From Ferruginibacter sp. (GTDB lineage: Bacteria > Bacteroidota > Bacteroidia > Chitinophagales > Chitinophagaceae), in NCBI GenBank assembly GCA_013141435.1, contig JABFQZ010000001.1, forward strand, positions 124,001 through 188,000: a DNA stretch of 64,000 bases, read 5' to 3'. How positions within the stretch are numbered: the first letter of the stretch is position 1; each line of letters begins with the position of its first letter. The translations under genes were made by a program, and so were the position numbers. Below the pieces are notes generated by a model. It was given only the letters and a program-made list of their open reading frames with translations, was not told the DNA's origin and made no database searches. This document shows positions 43,075-53,487 of this stretch, one piece after another.

Positions 43075-44730
43075 TTATTGCTTTGTAATTCTTTGCTGTA
43101 AAACCTCCCCTGTTTTTAATACTATTTTTAAAATATAATTGCCGCTTACAAAATTTGAGACATCAATTGTGGGTTGTGCAGTTTTCCATTCGTTTATTTT
43201 TCTACCACTTACATCATAGAGTTGAAGTTGTGCAATTGTATTGTAACGTTCAATATTTATTATATTACTTGTAGGGTTGGGATAAATACTAATTAAAGAA
43301 TTACTGCTCTGCAATTTTAAGAATACAATATTGCTGTACTCAAATTTACCATCTATATCTACCATTTTTAAACGGTAATAGTTGTTGCCACTAAATGGCG
43401 AAGCATGTGTAAAATTGTAAGTGAGATTTGTAGTGCTTTTGCCATTGCTCTTTATGTTTCCAATTTTTTTAAAAGTTAAACCATCAATACTCTGTTCAAC
43501 TTCGAAATGTGAACTGTTGATTTCGGAAGCTGTTTGCCAAGTTAAATTATTTTTATCTTTTTCTATTTGACCAGTAAAAGAGATTAGTTTAATTGGTAAT
43601 ATTGAAGTAGGACAACTGATAGAAACAGGTGTTAATCTGGCTGAGGTAGTACCATCACCAATAGAACCATAACCATTGCCTCCCCAGGCCCACAAACTTC
43701 CATCTGCTTTTATTGCAAAAGAGCAACCATAGCCTGAAGAAATAGTACTCCAAGTATTAATAGTTCCACTTTGAATAGGTGTAGTAATAGTAGCATTATT
43801 ACCTAACCCAAGTTGCCAACTATTATTATTTCCCCATGCCCAAAGTTTTCCATCAGTTTTAATAATAATTGTATGTCCAATACCAATGTCATTAATACTT
43901 TGAAAAGCTACATTAGTTAACAATTGAAATGGTGTATTAGTATCCACAAATGTTCCATTTCCTAGTTGCGCTTGGTCATTTCTGCCCCATATCCAAAGTG
44001 TAGCATCTGTTTTTACTGCTACAGTATATCCATTACCAGCGGCAATGTTTTTCCAATCAGTTGCAATTCCTAATTTTATTGGAATGTTGGAACTAACATT
44101 ATTTCCTAAACCTAATTGACCATTTATATTGTTGCCCCATACCCAGAGTGTACCATCTAACTTAATTGCTAAGGAATGGGTTGAACCTACAGCAATGGTT
44201 TTCCAATCGGTAGCAGATCCAATCTGAATTGGAATATTAGAAGCCAAATTATTTCCGTTGCCTAATTGTCCGTTAAAATTAGTTCCCCAAGTCCAAATGG
44301 TACCATCTGTTTTCAAAGCAATTGTATGGGAGCCGCCAGCAGCAACATTTTGCCAATTAGTTGAAGTTCCAACTTGAATTGGAATATTTTTATTTGTATT
44401 ATCACCAAGCCCGAGCTCTCCAGAAACATTGCCTCCCCAAGCCCAAAGTGTACCATCTGTTTTTATAGCAAATGAGTTTTCGTTTGAACTATTAATACTT
44501 TGCCAATTTGTAGCAGTTCCAATTTGTTTTGGAACTGTTTCATAAGAATTAATTCCAATTGTGCTTCCAATACCCAGTTGACCTGAAGCGTTTGAACCCC
44601 AAGCCCATAATGTACCATCATTCTTAATAGCAATGTTATGATAACTTCCACTAGCAATTGTTCTCCAACATTGTCCCACAGTATTGTAGCTAACCAAAAA
44701 AAATAAAACTGCAATAAATATATTTTTCAT
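43075..44730 (-). CDS. RCC1-repeat beta-propeller protein with T9SS C-terminal sorting domain
   Basis: ~7 DGTLWAWGxNxxGQLGxG repeats; ISIYPNPTSNIINIE...YDVSGRKINEW...FVSGNYILKI CTD. Confidence 0.93.
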   Translation of the reverse strand: MKNIFIAVLFFLVSYNTVGQCWRTIASGSYHNIAIKNDGTLWAWGSNASGQLGIGSTIGINSYETVPKQIGTATNWQSINSSNENSFAIKTDGTLWAWGGNVSGELGLGDNTNKNIPIQVGTSTNWQNVAAGGSHTIALKTDGTIWTWGTNFNGQLGNGNNLASNIPIQIGSATDWKTIAVGSTHSLAIKLDGTLWVWGNNINGQLGLGNNVSSNIPIKLGIATDWKNIAAGNGYTVAVKTDATLWIWGRNDQAQLGNGTFVDTNTPFQLLTNVAFQSINDIGIGHTIIIKTDGKLWAWGNNNSWQLGLGNNATITTPIQSGTINTWSTISSGYGCSFAIKADGSLWAWGGNGYGSIGDGTTSARLTPVSISCPTSILPIKLISFTGQIEKDKNNLTWQTASEINSSHFEVEQSIDGLTFKKIGNIKSNGKSTTNLTYNFTHASPFSGNNYYRLKMVDIDGKFEYSNIVFLKLQSSNSLISIYPNPTSNIINIERYNTIAQLQLYDVSGRKINEWKTAQPTIDVSNFVSGNYILKIVLKTGEVLQQRITKQ

Positions 44731-44771
44731 TTGAGTAATTTTTAAATAATTATAAATAACATTAATATAGT

Positions 44772-46724
44772 TTAAAAGGCAAACCCCTGCAATTCATCTC
44801 CGTCAGATTTGTAGTAAATCATTTTACCCAGTTCATCTAATTTGTAATCGGGGTCTTTTTTATCGCCAAGTATTATACTTCGTATTTCTTTGCCTGTATT
44901 TTTATCAAAAAGTTTTATACCTGCATCTTTTGCATTGTTGCTACCAAATTTTGTTAAAATAGACATGTAATTATTTGCTTCTTTAGTAGCTTTAAATCTT
45001 CGGCTGATAGAAGCAAAGCTACTTGCAGCTGCACCTGCAAAGCTTGCTGCATTTGCATTTGCATTTTTTATACTATTATCTAACGATGAGCTTGTGCTGC
45101 CATAATAACCTTTGGCATAACTCATAGATGCTGAGTTGGCTGCCGATGCTACTGCCATCATACTTGATGCTAGTCCACCTAAGCCACTTAATAATTTGCC
45201 AGCCATTGTACGCCCAGGAGCTGGCTCATACACATGCCATGTTTGTGTGCCATCGTACGCAAAAAGTGTAGCGTTTTGTGCAGAGGTAAGTAGTACTCCA
45301 TTATCTCTTACTTGCAAACTAGTAGGGTCTTCTTTGCCATTAAATTTTATATCATCTATCCAAACTTTTACTTCGCCTTTTTCAAAATCAATTTTTTGTA
45401 TTTTATCATCGGCAAATACATATCCTTCTTTATCGTTTCTATTTTCGCCAATACTATTATCTACTTTAAGACCGCCTTTTTTCCAAAGGTTTTTACCAGT
45501 TTCCATATCCAAAATATTAATTTGATCAGCTGCTCGGTAGTACAATCCTTGTGGTACTATTTGCAAGTCTCTTATTTCGCCATCTATTCCCATTGGTTTT
45601 TTTGAAATAGATCTGCCATCGTCTAAGTTTACAATGTTTATATAATTATTGCCTCTATCAGTTGCAGTTGCCAAAATGAGTTTTACGCCTACTAATTTGT
45701 ATGCAATAACATCACCTTTTAGCTTTATATCGCTATCCCATTTTTGTGCTCCTGTATTTTCATCTAAGCATAGTAATGCTGCTCTATTTCTGCCAGAGCT
45801 ACCAGCTCTTGATATTTTGCCAAACATACCACCACCGCTACTTGCTGCTTTTTTCTTATCGTTTTCTGTTTTTTCGGCAGTAGCTACAAGCATACCATGT
45901 GTATCGTATAATATGTTGGATAATGGGGATGGTAGTTCTACTCTTGTCCATACTTCTTTTCCATCGGCTACATTAAAGGCGGTAAGTATATCTTGGTTCC
46001 AAAAATGTATTACATTTGGGTTGTTGTGCTGAAAAAAATCGGCACTGGAGTTGGTAGCCATTTCTGTAATGCTTTGTTTTGGATCTATATCAAATGCATC
46101 GCTCTTCATATCTATACTATAAATAATTTCTCCGGTTTGTGGGTTTAATTTATAAATATTTTTTGTTGTAGCTACAAAAATTCCATCATTTACTTCTCCT
46201 GCTTCTGAAACAATTGTTTCTTTATTTTTTTCAAATAATTTATTTTGTTGCCATACCATTTTGCCAGTTGCTAAATCAAATTTTACTAAAGCAGGTTTTG
46301 CCATTTTATCGGTGCCAAAAAACATTACAGAATTACTTTTCATAAGATACAAACGTTTGGTAACAATCTTGATATCTGTTTCCGAGGAGTTTGCCATTAC
46401 TTTGCCAGTGGTAACGTCTATAATTTTATGGCTGTTTTTACCCCAAAAATTTCCTTTTACTAGTGCTATATATGGCGTGCCTTCTATAGCTTGGTAATTT
46501 TCTTCTTTAATATTTTCAATATCCTCATCTTTCCATATTTCTTTACCATCGGTTGGGTTTACACCGTATAGAGCATCTTTTGTACATACTACCAAAATGC
46601 CAGCGTCGGTTATTTTGTACCATTTTAGTTTAGAGCCAAAGTTTTTTGTCCAATCGTTTGCAGTTTGTGCAAAGCTTACTACAACAAATAGTAATGAAGT
46701 AATGAGTAATGATAATTTTTTCAT
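44772..46724 (-). CDS. PQQ-binding-like beta-propeller repeat protein
   Basis: Signal peptide; repeated VNPTDGKEIWKDED / FNVADGKEVWTRV / DMETGKNLWKKG units; Ala/Ser/Gly-rich insert near residues 500-580. Confidence 0.85.
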   Translation of the reverse strand: MKKLSLLITSLLFVVVSFAQTANDWTKNFGSKLKWYKITDAGILVVCTKDALYGVNPTDGKEIWKDEDIENIKEENYQAIEGTPYIALVKGNFWGKNSHKIIDVTTGKVMANSSETDIKIVTKRLYLMKSNSVMFFGTDKMAKPALVKFDLATGKMVWQQNKLFEKNKETIVSEAGEVNDGIFVATTKNIYKLNPQTGEIIYSIDMKSDAFDIDPKQSITEMATNSSADFFQHNNPNVIHFWNQDILTAFNVADGKEVWTRVELPSPLSNILYDTHGMLVATAEKTENDKKKAASSGGGMFGKISRAGSSGRNRAALLCLDENTGAQKWDSDIKLKGDVIAYKLVGVKLILATATDRGNNYINIVNLDDGRSISKKPMGIDGEIRDLQIVPQGLYYRAADQINILDMETGKNLWKKGGLKVDNSIGENRNDKEGYVFADDKIQKIDFEKGEVKVWIDDIKFNGKEDPTSLQVRDNGVLLTSAQNATLFAYDGTQTWHVYEPAPGRTMAGKLLSGLGGLASSMMAVASAANSASMSYAKGYYGSTSSSLDNSIKNANANAASFAGAAASSFASISRRFKATKEANNYMSILTKFGSNNAKDAGIKLFDKNTGKEIRSIILGDKKDPDYKLDELGKMIYYKSDGDELQGFAF

Positions 46725-46831
46725 GTTTTGTTTTTTAAGTATTGTAATAAATAAAAATTGGTATTAAAAAAATTGGCAACCATACGTTCAATAGCGTTTT
46801 TTAGAAACCATTTATTTTTTTATTTTGATAT

Positions 46832-46887
46832 TGCAAACATATAGGTATATTATATTTTGGCATATACCGGGAATTACGTAATTTTTA
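46832..46887 (-). promoter_or_regulatory. Shared promoter module copy B
   Basis: tgcaaacatataggtatattatattttggcatataccgggaattacgtaattttt; same 31-nt spacing as copy A. Confidence 0.65.
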
Positions 46888-47176
46888 TATTTATACTTGT
46901 CTTTATTTAGAGAAATGAAGAACACTTTATTGTAATATGCTCCTTATAAAAACATTTCATATAATTATGTATGGAGAAGCATGTAATTATGCACAAGTTT
47001 AATTTTGTTAATTGGTATTATTTAAATAAAAATATTGGGAAAAATGATAAAAGTAATAGTACTCAGTATAGAAGTGGCATTAGTAAAAATATCTTTTAGG
47101 CATATTGCTTTTGGCAGAAGCTGAAAAATATTAACAAACTAGAAATAAAGGGGAATAAGGATTCTTAAAAATAGAC

Positions 47177-47593
47177 TATATAGTCGACCCTTAAAAAGTC
47201 GAATCTTCTTTTATTTTCAGATATTTTTCCACTTTTGTCTTGAAACAAAAGTGGAGCAAAAATTCAAGACTTCATAAAAATGCCTAAAAAATTGGTTGCA
47301 TGGCTAAACAAAAATTAGTTCGAGCATTTGTGCATTACCCAGCAGTAGTAAGACTTACAAGCTTTAGTACAAAGCCAAACAGTGGTAACATTAATTTTTC
47401 TTTTACGCCATTCGCCCAATTTTTCTTAACGGCATTTTTATGAGGTCATTAATAGGAAACTGTTTTTAAGGGCAAATAAAAAACTACCAGTTATTAAGTA
47501 TTTTATTTAATAATATGCAAGTTATTTTAAAGAAAATTTTTATGAAACTAACTGGTAGCGACTGATTCATACTTTTTGAGGGACGACTATATA
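47177..47593. mobile_element. Non-autonomous/decayed element with ~29-bp terminal inverted repeats
   Basis: Left tatatagtcgacccttaaaaagtcgaatc (47177-47205), right gattcatactttttgagggacgactatata (47564-47593); nested 17-bp inverted repeat gacttcataaaaatgcc (47268-47284) / ggcatttttatgaggtc (47431-47447). Confidence 0.75.
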
Positions 47594-47830
47594 CTTATGA
47601 AAGAAAAAGATGTAATTTGAAATTATGTAAAATTTGTATGAGAAAATAGTTTTTAGTAAAATGCCTCGAATTTTTTGGGCGAATAAAGTTAATACCGCAA
47701 TATATATTCTACAGAGAAAAAAAAGTATCAAATATTTTCTTTTCTAGTTTTGTATAAAGCCAAAAGTGTGAAATATTGTAAAAATAAAATAAGATTCTCC
47801 CTTTTGATAAGCACAAAATATGTACTACTT

Positions 47831-48604
47831 TTATTTTTCCATTGCTGCTTTTTTCATTTGCAATGCTGTAGCTTTTCCTAGGTAATTTTCTATTCTATTT
47901 TCTAAAAAATATATAAGCGGTGTAAGTACAATTGCCATTACAAATTTGTAAGCATAATTTACTAGACAAATTGCTAATACTCTTTGAAAACTCCAATCTT
48001 TTCCAATATAAAATGCTATAAATAATACTATAAAACTATCTACCAATTGCGATACTAAGGTAGAGCCTGTAGCTCTTAGCCATACTTTTTTTTCGCCAGT
48101 GGCTTTTTTTATTTTGTGAAAAACGGTTACATCTACAATTTGTGCTATTAAGAAAGCAACTATACTTCCTACAATTATCCATAAGCCTTGCCCAAAAACT
48201 GCATTAAATGCTTTGCCCATATCTGGCACTCCATCTTGTATGCCTGTACCATACCAAAAATTGGCTCCAGGTACATGTATTGCCAAATAAAACATTGCAA
48301 ATGCATACCCAATAAGCGCTACAGCTATATATGATATTTGTCTTACTGCTTTTGGTCCATAATATTCATTTACAATATCGGTAATAATAAACTCTAATGG
48401 CCATAGTAAAACACCGCAAGTAAGGCTAAGCGATAAGCCACTTTGCCCAAGCAATGAAAAATTAAATGGCTCTGCACCAAATGTTTTTTCTAACGAAAAA
48501 ATTTTGCCTCCAATACATTCTGCAATAAGTGCATTGGCTACAAAAAAAGCAGTTATAGCTATGAATAATTTTGTAGGTCTATTTTTTAATATTGATGTAA
48601 TCAT
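47831..48604 (-). CDS. Queuosine precursor transporter (VUT/YhhQ family)
   Basis: NALIAECIGGKIFSL, GVLLWPLEFIITDIVNEYYGPKAVRQISYI. Confidence 0.92.
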   Translation of the reverse strand: MITSILKNRPTKLFIAITAFFVANALIAECIGGKIFSLEKTFGAEPFNFSLLGQSGLSLSLTCGVLLWPLEFIITDIVNEYYGPKAVRQISYIAVALIGYAFAMFYLAIHVPGANFWYGTGIQDGVPDMGKAFNAVFGQGLWIIVGSIVAFLIAQIVDVTVFHKIKKATGEKKVWLRATGSTLVSQLVDSFIVLFIAFYIGKDWSFQRVLAICLVNYAYKFVMAIVLTPLIYFLENRIENYLGKATALQMKKAAMEK

Positions 48605-48639
48605 TTTACAATAAATATGAAAACGAAATTAAGAATGTT

Positions 48640-48939
48640 TTACTTAGATTTTACAAAGAAATACCAACATTGTATTGGTAATAAAATTAAATTAAACCAA
48701 ATGTAAAATGCTGAAATATTGATTGCTTTTTTTGATACTTTTTTTAAAATAATTGTTGCAAAAAATATTGCATTTACAATTATTGCCACAAAAAAACCTA
48801 GTATAACAATGCTTCCTTCTAAAGCTGGTAATGGCATTACAGTTTCACCTTTTTTGTAGCCTAGTTCTAAAATTCGTAGTAAAGCTGAAAGTATAAAACA
48901 ACAATTGCAAATGAATACAACTTTAGAAAATATACGCAT
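48640..48939 (-). CDS. Small hypothetical membrane protein
   Basis: ~99 aa, 3 predicted TM stretches. Confidence 0.55.
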   Translation of the reverse strand: MRIFSKVVFICNCCFILSALLRILELGYKKGETVMPLPALEGSIVILGFFVAIIVNAIFFATIILKKVSKKAINISAFYIWFNLILLPIQCWYFFVKSK

Positions 48940-49114
48940 ATTTATTTTTTTTAAACTAATACACAATAAATGCTGAACAAGGATTTACTGTAGATGGGCT
49001 GCGGGATAGTAGCGAAAATACTTTTGTGAGGTACGAACAAAAGATTGTAGCGTATAGCCCGAAATGCTGTTGAATAATGATTGATAGACGATAGCGCCCA
49101 AAATGTTTTTTAAA

Positions 49115-50500
49115 CTACCTTCCTCTTCCATAACCAAACCAATCGTTGCCATTGGCAAGTAGCATAAATGCTAATAAAATAACCATGCCTACAATTTGTG
49201 CATATTCCAAAAACTTTTCGTTTGGCTTACGGCCTGTTATCATTTCGTATAAAGTAAACATTACATGTCCACCATCTAAAGCTGGTATTGGCAATAGATT
49301 CATAAAGGCAAGTGCAATTGAAAAAAATGCTGTTATGTTCCAAAACCCTTCCCAATCCCAACCTGTGCCAGAGAAAACAGAACCCATAGATTTGAAACCA
49401 CCAACCCCTTTTGCAGCACCTGTTTTTGGCGAAAAAATTAATTTGAATTGCTGCACATATTCGCTAAGTTTTGTATAAGCTAATTTTACTGCTGCTGGCA
49501 AAGACTGAATAAAATTATAACTTGTGTGCTCTATTTTAAATACTCCAAGGCTATCCATTTGCTTACCACTCAGTAGTGTTGGATTTATTTTGCCATCTTC
49601 GTTTACTTGTACTGGCATTGCTATTATTGCTCCTTTTCTTTCTACTGATAATAAAACTTTTTCATTTTTTTTGGTAGAAAAATACGCAGCAGCTTCATCA
49701 ATAAATGAAATGTTTTGTGAATCTACTTTTATAATTTTATCCAAGTATTGTAGCCCAGCTTTTTTTGCGTTTGATGAATCGTCTTTATCAAAATCGCCAA
49801 TAATGGTTGGTAAACGTTGCATTAAAAGTGGTGTTTTCGATTTTTTCTTTTCTACCAATTGTCCTATAAGGCTTACTGGTATTACTACATTTGCTGGCTT
49901 GCCATTTCTTTCTACAGCAATATTACCACCACCACTAAAAATTATTTTTTTAGTAATTTCGTCATAGTATTTAATAGTATCTCCATTTACGGCAATAATT
50001 TTATCGCCGGTTCTTAGTCCAATATTATACATTAGCGAATCAGAAACCCATATACCATTTTTTAAAGAAGAATTTGGTATTTTATCTTGTCCCCAAGCCA
50101 TTAAAATACCTGCATATATTACAAATGCTAATAAAATATTTACTGTAACGCCGCCAAGCATTATTATTAAACGTTGCCAAGCTGGTTTGCTTCTAAACTC
50201 CCAAGGCTGTGGTGGTAGTTTTAGGGCTTCTTTATCCATACTTTCATCTACCATTCCTGCAATTTTTACATAGCCGCCAAGTGGCAACCAGCCAATACCA
50301 TACTCGGTTTCGCCAATTTTCTTTTTAAATATAGAAAACCATGGATCAAAAAAAAGATAAAATTTTTCGACCCTACATTTAAACCATTTTGCAGTTATAT
50401 AATGCCCAAATTCGTGTAGTATAACTAGTATAGAAAGTGATAATAGTAATTGCGCCACTTTTAATCCTACGCTACTCCAATTGATTGCTAAAAGTTCCAT
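49115..50500 (-). CDS. rseP: RIP metalloprotease (site-2 protease)
   Basis: LHEFGHYITAKWF zinc motif, PDZ region, NLLPIPALDGGHVMF. Confidence 0.95.
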   Translation of the reverse strand: MELLAINWSSVGLKVAQLLLSLSILVILHEFGHYITAKWFKCRVEKFYLFFDPWFSIFKKKIGETEYGIGWLPLGGYVKIAGMVDESMDKEALKLPPQPWEFRSKPAWQRLIIMLGGVTVNILLAFVIYAGILMAWGQDKIPNSSLKNGIWVSDSLMYNIGLRTGDKIIAVNGDTIKYYDEITKKIIFSGGGNIAVERNGKPANVVIPVSLIGQLVEKKKSKTPLLMQRLPTIIGDFDKDDSSNAKKAGLQYLDKIIKVDSQNISFIDEAAAYFSTKKNEKVLLSVERKGAIIAMPVQVNEDGKINPTLLSGKQMDSLGVFKIEHTSYNFIQSLPAAVKLAYTKLSEYVQQFKLIFSPKTGAAKGVGGFKSMGSVFSGTGWDWEGFWNITAFFSIALAFMNLLPIPALDGGHVMFTLYEMITGRKPNEKFLEYAQIVGMVILLAFMLLANGNDWFGYGRGR

Positions 50501-50619
50501 TAATTAAGTAATAAGTTTTGAATGTTAAGTTTTAAGTATTTTGATATTTTATAATATTTGAAAGTTTATAATGTTTAGATATGTGAATTCATCACTCATC
50601 ATTAATTATTAATTATCTC

Positions 50620-51789
50620 TCACATTTTCATTATAGAAGCTGCAAATGTACGTGCCTCTCCGTCGGTTTCAAAATATTCGTCTAAAGTTGGGTTTTCTAT
50701 AAATGGAATTTTATCCATTGTTTTTTCTACTACGGCAGTAATATCTAAAAAGCCAATGCGGTTTTGCAAAAAAGCCCATACCGCTATTTCGTTGGCAGCA
50801 TTAAGTACACAAGGTTTATTACCACCAATTTTTAATGCTTGTATAGATAAATCAAGATTTCGGAAAGTTTTATAATCGGGTTCTTCAAAAGTTAAATTAG
50901 GATACTTTTTAAAATTAAATCTTGGAAAATCATTTTTAATTCTTTCAGGAAAACCCATTGCATATTGTATTGGCAATTTCATATCGGGTAAGCCCATTTG
51001 AGCTTTTATGCTACCATCTTCAAATTGCACCATACTGTGTATAATACTTTGTGGGTGTACTATAACTTCAATTTGCTCAGGTGTTAAATTAAATAGCCAT
51101 TTCGCTTCAATCATCTCAAGCCCTTTGTTCATAAGGGTTGCCGAATCTATCGATATTTTTGCACCCATGCTCCAATTTGGGTGTTGCAAAGCATGCTCTC
51201 TTTTTACATTTACTAAAAAATTGGGTTTTTTACCCAAAAATGGTCCTCCGCTTGCAGTGAGTATTATTTTTTCTATTGGGTTACGAGCTTCGCCTACTAA
51301 GCATTGAAAAATAGCAGAATGTTCGCTATCTACAGGTATAATTGGCGACTGATATTGCATTGCTTGTTGCATTACTATATCGCCAGCTACCACTAAAGTT
51401 TCTTTATTTGCCAAAGCTATTACTTTACCTTTTTTTACACCTTTTAGTGTAGGTCGTAACCCAGCAAAACCTACAATTGCAGTAAGCATTACATCGTAAG
51501 TATCAAAATCGGCTACTTCTTCCAATGCTTTTTCGCCAGCAAATACTTTAATATTGGTAAGTGCTAATGCTTCTTTTACTAGTTCAAATTTTGTTTCATC
51601 GCCTATTACAACTGCATTTGGGGTAAATTCTAATGCTTGCTTTATTAATAATTCATGATTTGTTTGTGCTGTTAAAATTTCGGCCTCAAGCATATCATTG
51701 TGAGTACGTATTACATCTAATGCCTGCGTGCCAATAGAACCAGTTGAGCCAAAAATGGCAATTCGTTTTTTTTGAGCTATTTCGGGCAT
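50620..51789 (-). CDS. dxr: 1-deoxy-D-xylulose-5-phosphate reductoisomerase
   Basis: IFGSTGSIGTQALDVIR, ALANKETLVVAGD, PVDSEHSAIFQCL, TASGGPF, HPNWSMGAKISIDSATLMNKGLE. Confidence 0.98.
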   Translation of the reverse strand: MPEIAQKKRIAIFGSTGSIGTQALDVIRTHNDMLEAEILTAQTNHELLIKQALEFTPNAVVIGDETKFELVKEALALTNIKVFAGEKALEEVADFDTYDVMLTAIVGFAGLRPTLKGVKKGKVIALANKETLVVAGDIVMQQAMQYQSPIIPVDSEHSAIFQCLVGEARNPIEKIILTASGGPFLGKKPNFLVNVKREHALQHPNWSMGAKISIDSATLMNKGLEMIEAKWLFNLTPEQIEVIVHPQSIIHSMVQFEDGSIKAQMGLPDMKLPIQYAMGFPERIKNDFPRFNFKKYPNLTFEEPDYKTFRNLDLSIQALKIGGNKPCVLNAANEIAVWAFLQNRIGFLDITAVVEKTMDKIPFIENPTLDEYFETDGEARTFAASIMKM

Positions 51790-51927
51790 ACTATTTTTTT
51801 TAAAATCTAAATTACTTTATTATTTTTATTTTAATGTGTTAATATTTATTGTAATTATTTCTATGAATTAGTTGAGTTTAAACTTTTTTAAATTGTAAAC
51901 TTAATTATGGTACATTTCATTAAATAA

Positions 51928-53421
51928 TTATTGCAAAAAATCATTTAACCCATCTGCAATTTTTCTGTCGTTACTCAATTTTGGAACCTTATTTTGCCCT
52001 CCTAGTTTCCCAATGCTTTTCATGTAAGCATTAAATCCGTTTTTTTGTACAATGCTAATTTTTAATTCTTGTAAAATATTACCAACAATCAAATCATCGT
52101 AATATACATTTTTACTACGCAAATTTGTATCAATTTTTTTTGCAAATGCTAATAAATTTTTAGGCATTTTTTCAAATTCTATAAACCATTCGTGATAGCT
52201 TTTACCTGCATCTGAAGATACAAATGGTGCAACTGTAAATTCGTTTACCAAAACTTCTTCATTTTCTAATGCCAATAACATGGCTGCTTCAGCCTCTTCT
52301 ACTATTACATGCTCACCAAATGCAGATATATAATGTTTGGTACGCCCAGTTACTACAATTCTGTAAGGATTTGTAGATATAAACTTTACCGTATCGCCAA
52401 TATTATATGCCCACAAACCTGCATTGCTACTTATTATGAGGGCATAATTTTCTCCAATGGTTACATCTTTTAAAGTTAATCTGGTAGGCATTTCATTTTG
52501 CAATTCATCTACTGGTACAAATTCAAAAAATATGCCACTATTAGTATTTAATAGCAATCCTTTTTCTTTTTGCGAATCCTGAAATGCAAAAAAACCTTCG
52601 CTTGCAGGAAAAATTTCTATTGTATCTATTGGTTTACCAATACTCTCCAAAAGCTTAGCTTTGTATGGCTCATAGTTTACTCCACCTTGTACCATTACAC
52701 TAAAATTTGGAAAAAGATCTGCTATTTTTTTGCCAGATTTTTCTTGCAACTTATCAAAATACATTTGTACCCATGGAGGTATGCCGCTTATTAAAGCCAT
52801 GTCTTCGTTAATAGTTTCTTCTACTATTTTTTCTAATTTTTCTTCCCATTCTTCTATACAATTGGTTTCAAACGATGGCATTTGATTGCTTCGTAAATAT
52901 TTTGGCACATGGTGATTTACAATACCGCTCAATCGTCCGGTTGGTATATCGCCTACTCTTTCTAACTCTGGTGAACCACTCAAAAAAATAAGTTTGCCAT
53001 TGGCAAATTTTGTGTTTCCGCTTTCTACCATATAACAAAGCAGTGCATTACGAGCTGTATTTATATGATTAGGTATGGAGTCTTTGGTAATTGGAATATA
53101 TTTAGCTCCGCTTGTAGTACCGCTGGTTTTAGCAAAATATATTGGCTTTCCTTTCCAAATTACATTTTGCTTACCAGCTTTTATTTTATCTATGTAAGGT
53201 TTAAATGCTTCGTAATCCCTTATTGGTACATTCGTACAATAATCTGAATGGTTTTTTATTTCTGTAAAACTATGGTCGGTTCCAAATATTGTTTTTGATG
53301 CAGATTTTATTAAATTAGTAAAAATTTCATCTTGGTCTGCCACCGCAGTTACCATACTTTTTTTTATTTGTTTGTAAACATAATTGGCAAAAGGTTTTGC
53401 CAAAAACGATTTTAATTTCAT
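51928..53421 (-). CDS. GH3 auxin-responsive promoter family protein (acyl-adenylating)
   Basis: FAKTSGTTSGAKYIPIT; FPASEGFFAFQ; GDTVKFISTNPYRIVVTGRTKHYISAFGEHV. Confidence 0.93.
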   Translation of the reverse strand: MKLKSFLAKPFANYVYKQIKKSMVTAVADQDEIFTNLIKSASKTIFGTDHSFTEIKNHSDYCTNVPIRDYEAFKPYIDKIKAGKQNVIWKGKPIYFAKTSGTTSGAKYIPITKDSIPNHINTARNALLCYMVESGNTKFANGKLIFLSGSPELERVGDIPTGRLSGIVNHHVPKYLRSNQMPSFETNCIEEWEEKLEKIVEETINEDMALISGIPPWVQMYFDKLQEKSGKKIADLFPNFSVMVQGGVNYEPYKAKLLESIGKPIDTIEIFPASEGFFAFQDSQKEKGLLLNTNSGIFFEFVPVDELQNEMPTRLTLKDVTIGENYALIISSNAGLWAYNIGDTVKFISTNPYRIVVTGRTKHYISAFGEHVIVEEAEAAMLLALENEEVLVNEFTVAPFVSSDAGKSYHEWFIEFEKMPKNLLAFAKKIDTNLRSKNVYYDDLIVGNILQELKISIVQKNGFNAYMKSIGKLGGQNKVPKLSNDRKIADGLNDFLQ

Positions 53422-53487
53422 GCTATAATTTTTATTGAATTTACAACTCTCAAAATTCTAAATAATTTTTTATGGAAATTTATAAAT

